This document shows, in pieces, positions 40,258 to 44,493 of a DNA stretch of 44,493 nt. Made by a program: the position numbers and the translations under genes. The number at the start of each line of letters is the position of its first letter. Positions within the stretch are counted from its first letter, which is position 1. Under the pieces are notes generated by a model. That model saw only the letters and a list, made by a program, of their open reading frames with translations, was not told the origin of the DNA and ran no database searches. Source of the DNA: Nitrospira sp. (GTDB taxonomy: Bacteria; Nitrospirota; Nitrospiria; Nitrospirales; Nitrospiraceae); assembly GCA_019636835.1 (NCBI GenBank), contig JAHBWU010000025.1, positions 1 through 44,493 of the forward strand. Reading direction: 5' to 3'.

Positions 40258-41703
40258 ATGAGTATGCGAAAGGCCAAAATCGTTTGTACGATCGGTCCGG
40301 CGAGTAGTTCGCCGGCCATCTTAGACCGATTGATTGAGAACGGCATGGATGCCGCTCGATTGAATTTCTCTCACGGTACCCATGAATCTCATGCGACAGC
40401 CATCGACGCCATCCGAAACGCAGCCGCACAGCGGGGATCAGGAGTGGCGATTATTCAAGATCTACAAGGCCCAAGAATTCGTGTGGGCCTGCTGCCGAAG
40501 GAAGGGATTGAAGTCAACACCGGCCAGGTGGTGCGCTTGGTTCAGTCGAGTGAACGACGTGGTACCCGAGCCTCCGTTTCCGTCCCTGCCCCTGAGATCC
40601 CGGTCACCTACGCTTCACTCACCCGCGATCTCCATGTTGGATCAAGAGTACTCATCAATGATGGACTCATCGAGCTGCAAACCGTTCGCATTGCAGACGA
40701 TGTGATCGAATGTGCCGTCATAGTCGGCGGCATGATCACCTCACACAAAGGCATCAATCTTCCTGGCACCACCGTGAGCGCCCCTACCCTGACTGAGAAG
40801 GATCGGGAGGACATTCGATTCGGAGCCGAACACGGCGTGGACTATGTGGCACTCTCTTTTGTACGAGGCCCCCAGGATATCGGCACGGCACGAGCTGTGC
40901 TGACGGAGTTCGGAGTCAACACGCCGATCATCGCAAAGATCGAACGGGCCGAAGCTGTGGCGGCATTGGATGAGATCTTGGAGCAGGCGGACGGTGTGAT
41001 GATCGCCCGAGGAGATCTGGGTGTCGAAATGGGGCCCGAAGCCGTGCCGATTCTGCAGAAGCGGATCATCATAGAGGCCAATCGTCGCCGTCGTCTGGTC
41101 ATCACCGCCACTCAGATGCTGGAATCAATGACGCAGACCATCCGTCCGACGAGAGCAGAAGCGTCGGACGTGGCCAACGCCGTCTTCGACGGTACTGACG
41201 CGCTGATGCTTTCGGCGGAGACTGCTATTGGAGCGCATCCGATCGAAGCGCTTCAAGTCATGGATCGGATTATTCGCGCGGCAGAAGAAGGTGCCGAACC
41301 GGGAGTCATGCTCAAACGTCAAGCCGACCTGGAGCATCTTTCGATCTCGGAATCCACCTGTGCCGCTGCGTCTTTTGCGGCAAGAGCCACCGATGCAACT
41401 GCGATCGTGGCGTTCAGCGAAAGCGGGACGACGGTTCGACTGATCTCCAAACAACGACCGAGCGCACCGATCCTGGCATTCACTCATGCCGAGCCCGTTA
41501 AACGGCGTCTGGCGCTTTATTGGGGAGTCCGTTCGTTCATCATGTTACGTATCGGGGAGACCGATCCGCACATCCGTGAGGCCGAACAACGACTCAAAGC
41601 GGAAGGACTGGTCAACAAAGGGGATAAGGTTGTGATCGTGTCCGGGACTATGGCGGCACAAGTAGGCGGCACGAACTTGCTGAAGCTCCATGAGATTCGG
41701 TAA
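40258..41703 (+). CDS. pyk: Pyruvate kinase
   Basis: Pyruvate kinase makes ATP and pyruvate from phosphoenolpyruvate at the end of glycolysis. ATG 40258 follows a GGAGG site by nine bases and gives 481 residues, a usual length; ATG 40264 is also possible. The N-terminus RKAKIVCTIGPASSS, the substrate Arg/Asn motif ARLNFSHG, the catalytic Lys in IAKIERAEA, ARGDLGVEMG and ATQMLESM are complete. The C-terminal alpha/beta domain (about 350-481) is present for allosteric control. It is divergent from the MinD-like gene. Confidence 0.97.
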   Translation: MSMRKAKIVCTIGPASSSPAILDRLIENGMDAARLNFSHGTHESHATAIDAIRNAAAQRGSGVAIIQDLQGPRIRVGLLPKEGIEVNTGQVVRLVQSSERRGTRASVSVPAPEIPVTYASLTRDLHVGSRVLINDGLIELQTVRIADDVIECAVIVGGMITSHKGINLPGTTVSAPTLTEKDREDIRFGAEHGVDYVALSFVRGPQDIGTARAVLTEFGVNTPIIAKIERAEAVAALDEILEQADGVMIARGDLGVEMGPEAVPILQKRIIIEANRRRRLVITATQMLESMTQTIRPTRAEASDVANAVFDGTDALMLSAETAIGAHPIEALQVMDRIIRAAEEGAEPGVMLKRQADLEHLSISESTCAAASFAARATDATAIVAFSESGTTVRLISKQRPSAPILAFTHAEPVKRRLALYWGVRSFIMLRIGETDPHIREAEQRLKAEGLVNKGDKVVIVSGTMAAQVGGTNLLKLHEIR

Positions 41704-42193
41704 GTCTGTTCTAAACCTGGAATCGCAAGACCATACGATCCGCTGCATTGGAATTGTTTTGCGTATATTTCTCCCTATCACTATCAAGACTCTTGATTCC
41801 ATTCGCATGAACGAGCTAGTCTAGAGCCCACAGACCGGTTGGTGCGCGATGAGACCACGACTCACCGGATTTTCCACCCTCCTTCCACACATTGGACACA
41901 TCGAGTTACCGGACTGTCACAACGTCGACACGTCAGAATCAAGCCGGGCAATCAATCGAACCGGGGCGGCAGATCACTGCAATTCACCTGGTTTTATCGA
42001 ATGACATCCAACCCATACAGTTCCGCCTCACCGTCAAATCTTGAAGCGACCAGAGCTCCTCGCGTATCACTAGGGGAATCGCCAGGTCGTATACATATGA
42101 CCAGGTGATACAAGCTAACGGACGGATGAACTATCGAGGAGGATATTTAGAAGATATAGAGGCATCCACTTCAACACTTGGAGGAGGGCAACT
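41704..42193. other. 490-base gap between pyk and the radical SAM gene
   Basis: No gene with a ribosome site is seen; the open frame 41839-42108 has no support. A weak promoter candidate for the radical SAM gene is TTGAAG (42041-42046) and TATCAC (42065-42070), 18 bases apart. Two Shine-Dalgarno-like purine runs occur at about 42134-42140 and 42180-42188; only the second precedes a start codon. Confidence 0.4.
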
Positions 42194-43669
42194 ATGGGGC
42201 ACCACAAGATCGGTCTCATTATTCCACATCCCGAAGATCAAAAATGGGATTCGGTCTGGAAGCTGTTCCGGACGCCCAACCTAAACCTTCCAACCCTCGC
42301 CGCCCTCATTCCGGAGGATGAATGGGACATTGAGATTCAAGACGAAATCGTCGGACCTCTGGATTTCACTCGCGACTATGATTTGGTGTTTATCACCGTG
42401 ACCACCGTCGTGGCTGTGCGGGCTTACGAAGTGGCTCGTCTATTCCGCGAGCGCGGCGCCAAGGTCGTGCTCGGCGGCATTCATCCCTCAACCATGCCTG
42501 ATGAAGCCGTCAAACACGCCGATGCAGTCGTTATCGGGGAAGGAGAACTGACCGTCCCACGGCTGCTCGAGGATTTCAAGAAAGGCCAGATGCAACCGCA
42601 GTACCGCATGCCGTACATGGTTGAGAAATGGGACGAAAAACCTCCACGCTGGGATCTTTTGCCGCCTGGCTATATGTTTCGGGACGCGTTGACGGCGACC
42701 AGAGGGTGCAACTACCGCTGCACATTCTGCTCAATTCATCTGGCCTTAGGAGGCGGCCAGTATGGGTTCCGAAAAAAACCACCGGCCGATGTGGTGAAGC
42801 TCGTCGAGAAAATGAACGGGCCGATGGTGATGTTTTGGGACGATGACCTGTTGTCGGATCCGGCCTATACGCGTGAGCTGTGCGCGGCCATGAAACCGCT
42901 CGGAAAAAAGTGGATGAGCCAGATGAGCGCCACGTACGTCGCCCATCATCCGGAATTACTCAAGACGCTGAAAGAAGCCGGTTGTTCGGCGATGTTCATG
43001 GGAATCGAATCCATCAATCAGGAGTCGCTCAGGTCCGTCGACAAACAAAATTCTGCGAAGCTGTATGAGGAGATGATCAAGCGCATTCACGACCGAGGAA
43101 TCGATATTCACGCAGGATTTATCTGCGGCCTGGACCATGAAGATGTCTTTGACTTCGAGCGCACTGCCGAATGGGCGACGAAGATGGGGTTGGCGGGAGC
43201 GCTCTGGCGCATTATGACCCCCTATCCCGGCACCAAGCAGTTTGCGGAACTCAAAGCAGCCGGCAGGATTCTCACGGAGAATTGGACCGCCTATACCGGC
43301 GAGCATGTCGTGTATAAGCCTGCCAAAATGACCGTCGAGCAGTTGTACTGGGGACACAAGTGGGCCAAGGGACAGTTCTATTCGTATAAATCGATCGGAC
43401 AGCGGGCGATCCAGCGGGCCTCTCAAAACGGGTTCGGCGAGTTGCTCAACATCACCGGCTGTGGACTGGGCTACCGGTCGATGTTCCACTTGGCGGCGGA
43501 TTCCGTTCCGGTGAATGTCTATCGCGACATGAACCATCTGCCGCCCCAAGAGGAGCCGATCGCCTACCGATTTCCCTATCCGCCGAAAAAGCGGTTCAGC
43601 TTCATTACCGACCGCATGGATCAACTCCGATCAAAAGTGCAGCCAAGACCGAGGATCAATAAATGTTGA
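42194..43669 (+). CDS. B12-binding domain radical SAM enzyme, unknown substrate
   Basis: The 491-residue protein has an N-terminal cobalamin-binding-like Rossmann domain (about 5-130, with VVLGGIHPSTMPDEA and VVIGEGE), but without the classical DxHxxG cobalt-ligating motif. The radical SAM domain follows, with cluster cysteines C172, C176 and C179 in TRGCNYRCTFCS. The C-terminal part (about 400-491) has YWGHKWAKGQFYSY and is of the DUF4070-like type. Relatives act in hopanoid, bacteriochlorophyll and natural-product methylation or ring formation; none can be picked. No biosynthetic neighbour helps. A GGAGGAGGG run lies seven bases before the ATG, so translation should be strong. Confidence 0.88.
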   Translation: MGHHKIGLIIPHPEDQKWDSVWKLFRTPNLNLPTLAALIPEDEWDIEIQDEIVGPLDFTRDYDLVFITVTTVVAVRAYEVARLFRERGAKVVLGGIHPSTMPDEAVKHADAVVIGEGELTVPRLLEDFKKGQMQPQYRMPYMVEKWDEKPPRWDLLPPGYMFRDALTATRGCNYRCTFCSIHLALGGGQYGFRKKPPADVVKLVEKMNGPMVMFWDDDLLSDPAYTRELCAAMKPLGKKWMSQMSATYVAHHPELLKTLKEAGCSAMFMGIESINQESLRSVDKQNSAKLYEEMIKRIHDRGIDIHAGFICGLDHEDVFDFERTAEWATKMGLAGALWRIMTPYPGTKQFAELKAAGRILTENWTAYTGEHVVYKPAKMTVEQLYWGHKWAKGQFYSYKSIGQRAIQRASQNGFGELLNITGCGLGYRSMFHLAADSVPVNVYRDMNHLPPQEEPIAYRFPYPPKKRFSFITDRMDQLRSKVQPRPRINKC

Positions 43670-43694
43670 GCCATCATCAAGCTGTTTCTTGCTA

Positions 43695-44117
43695 ATGCTT
43701 CTGCGCCGGCCTGGGTTTTGGATCTTGATCGCGCTGCTAGTTCTGCTCCAGAAGCCTGTAGATGCGGAATGGATAGCGATGGATCAACGGTATCAATCGC
43801 CCGGATTGCAAACGGTCTATGTCGATCACGACACCATTCGCCGAGAAGGCAATCTCGTGACACTATCGGCGTTGATTGATTGGAAATGGATGCAGGGCAA
43901 CCGATCCCCGACCCGATTTTATTCCACGAAACTAACCAAGCAGTTCAATTGTGGCGAGAACCAAGTTCGGACCCTGGCTACCACAGACTTCTACGGCCAT
44001 ATGGGGACAGGACAGGTGATCGGTGGCGGCGGACACACGAGCGAAAGCCATTGGATTTCCATTGAGTCGGGAACGCTCAATCAGGGCTTGTGGGAAGCCG
44101 CGTGCGGGAAAGGATGA
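43695..44117 (+). CDS. Small exported protein, surface-adhesin E-like
   Basis: The 140-residue protein (ATG 43695; TTG 43689 also possible) has a signal peptide ending at VDA, before EWIAMDQ. The mature part fits the surface-adhesin protein E-like fold by pattern: a WxxM start, QTVYVDHDTIRREGNLVTLSALIDW in part, a Cys in KQFNCGENQVRTL, and a last Cys in EAACGKG, giving a likely disulphide. Such domains are widespread small periplasmic or surface proteins; function is unknown. It starts 25 bases after the radical SAM gene and may be co-transcribed, although no good ribosome site is seen. Confidence 0.75.
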   Translation: MLLRRPGFWILIALLVLLQKPVDAEWIAMDQRYQSPGLQTVYVDHDTIRREGNLVTLSALIDWKWMQGNRSPTRFYSTKLTKQFNCGENQVRTLATTDFYGHMGTGQVIGGGGHTSESHWISIESGTLNQGLWEAACGKG

Positions 44118-44179
44118 TGGATTGGAAGCATCTCAAGGTGCGTCAGACTTCATCCGCCACGACCAGCGCTGAAAGAGTT

Positions 44180-44433
44180 TTACGGCCACAAGTCGAGCGT
44201 GATCCGTACTGCCTCATCGACCGCGTCATCTCAACATGACTGAGTGCCTCTCTTCTTGAACGCAACTGAGACTTGTCCAGCGATCGAATCTGATCTCCCA
44301 ATGCACGAGACCGTTTCCCCTTCACCGTCACCAGTGCTTCTCCAGGATAAAGCGATTCCACATTGCTGGTGAGAGGTAACACCACCACGCGCGATCCATA
44401 GTCGTTACAGAAGTTATTCGAGACAATTATAGT
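44180..44433 (-). pseudogene. Broken MazF/PemK-type toxin gene
   Basis: The minus strand encodes TIIVSNNFCNDYGSRVVVLPLTSN, given here in part as VSNNF and VVVLPLTS, then GKRSRALGDQIRSLDK: the middle and C-terminal core of MazF endoribonucleases. Two defects are visible. Before residue TIIVSNN a stop (TGA) is in frame and none of the three frames to the window edge gives the expected RGDVWxxxLxP start. Near 44217 a frame change occurs: shifting by one base after VEM restores DAVDEAVRITLDLWP and a TAA at 44180, which is the usual ending. A missing G in ATGGACGCG explains it. The open frame from GTG 44388 runs past this into a non-family tail to 44143. No antitoxin is visible. Confidence 0.75.
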
Positions 44434-44493
44434 CAGCTGATGTCACATCAAATGTAGGATGGATGTGCCCTGTATCAGAATATGATGGATAGG

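Noticed and set aside
39920..40429. 169-codon minus-strand frame between the MinD-like gene and pyk
   Set aside because: Most of it is antisense to the start of pyk and across hairpins; Arg/Cys/Trp-rich, no family pattern and no ribosome site.
41839..42108. 89-codon plus-strand frame in the gap after pyk
   Set aside because: His/Arg/Ser-rich without a ribosome site or recognisable motif.
42956..43624. 222-codon minus-strand frame antisense to the radical SAM gene
   Set aside because: Shadow frame caused by codon bias of the strongly supported gene on the other strand.

Overview
The window reads as a chromosomal stretch from a Gram-negative, free-living bacterium. It has outer-membrane and periplasmic proteins, lipoproteins, a type IV pilus system and c-type cytochrome. 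My best guess is a Nitrospira-like member of the Nitrospirota, based on general gene style (a short zinc-ribbon protein, secreted proteins without obvious relatives, the mix of housekeeping genes). No rRNA or other marker is present to prove it. I see no tRNA, rRNA, CRISPR array, prophage or intact insertion sequence.

Layout. 1-2386 (+): end of purH, purD after a strong hairpin, and a coiled-coil lipoprotein. 2400-5072 (-): a tight rsmD-coaD-aspC-fmdB-like run with ATGA overlaps. 5073-5668: a gap holding a 57-residue zinc-ribbon gene (-) and an unexplained consensus promoter plus dyad (+). 5669-8579 (+): radC and an EF-G-like GTPase. 8585-10673 (-): an HtrA-type protease and an RCK_C-domain protein. 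10920-15456 (+): a TtuA-like tRNA thiolase, a DnaJ with half the usual zinc finger, a Spy/CpxP-like protein with His-rich pentapeptide repeats, and ilvD. 15502-18884 (-): pilin, TPR membrane protein, ABC ATPase and ABC permease, an order like pilA-pilG-pilH-pilI of Myxococcus, with a sigma-54-like promoter in front. 19215-26669 (-): a probable operon of class V aminotransferase, serA, hisZ, dnaB and a TPR lipoprotein. 26928-32764: MltD-like transglycosylase (+), YfgM-like TPR protein (-), bioF, pilT and pilU (+). 32781-33747 (-): yidB and a membrane-anchored cytochrome c.

34051-38651 (+) is a run of six exported proteins: a beta-barrel, an Slp-like lipoprotein, a Tat-exported intradiol dioxygenase, a Met-rich DUF4412-like protein and two of unknown function. 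It is followed by a highly structured non-coding stretch, a MinD-like ATPase (-), pyk, an orphan B12-binding radical SAM enzyme, a small exported protein and, at the edge, a broken mazF toxin gene.

Two themes stand out. One is type IV pilus function: pilin, putative PilGHI-like exporter, PilT and PilU retraction motors. The other is envelope maintenance and a secreted redox/metal-flavoured cluster. The rest is core metabolism (purines, serine, histidine, branched-chain amino acids, CoA, biotin, glycolysis), replication and protein quality control. The most intriguing non-coding signals are the promoter-plus-dyad at 5184-5254, the folded element at 38723-38819, and the palindromes at 33903-33932.
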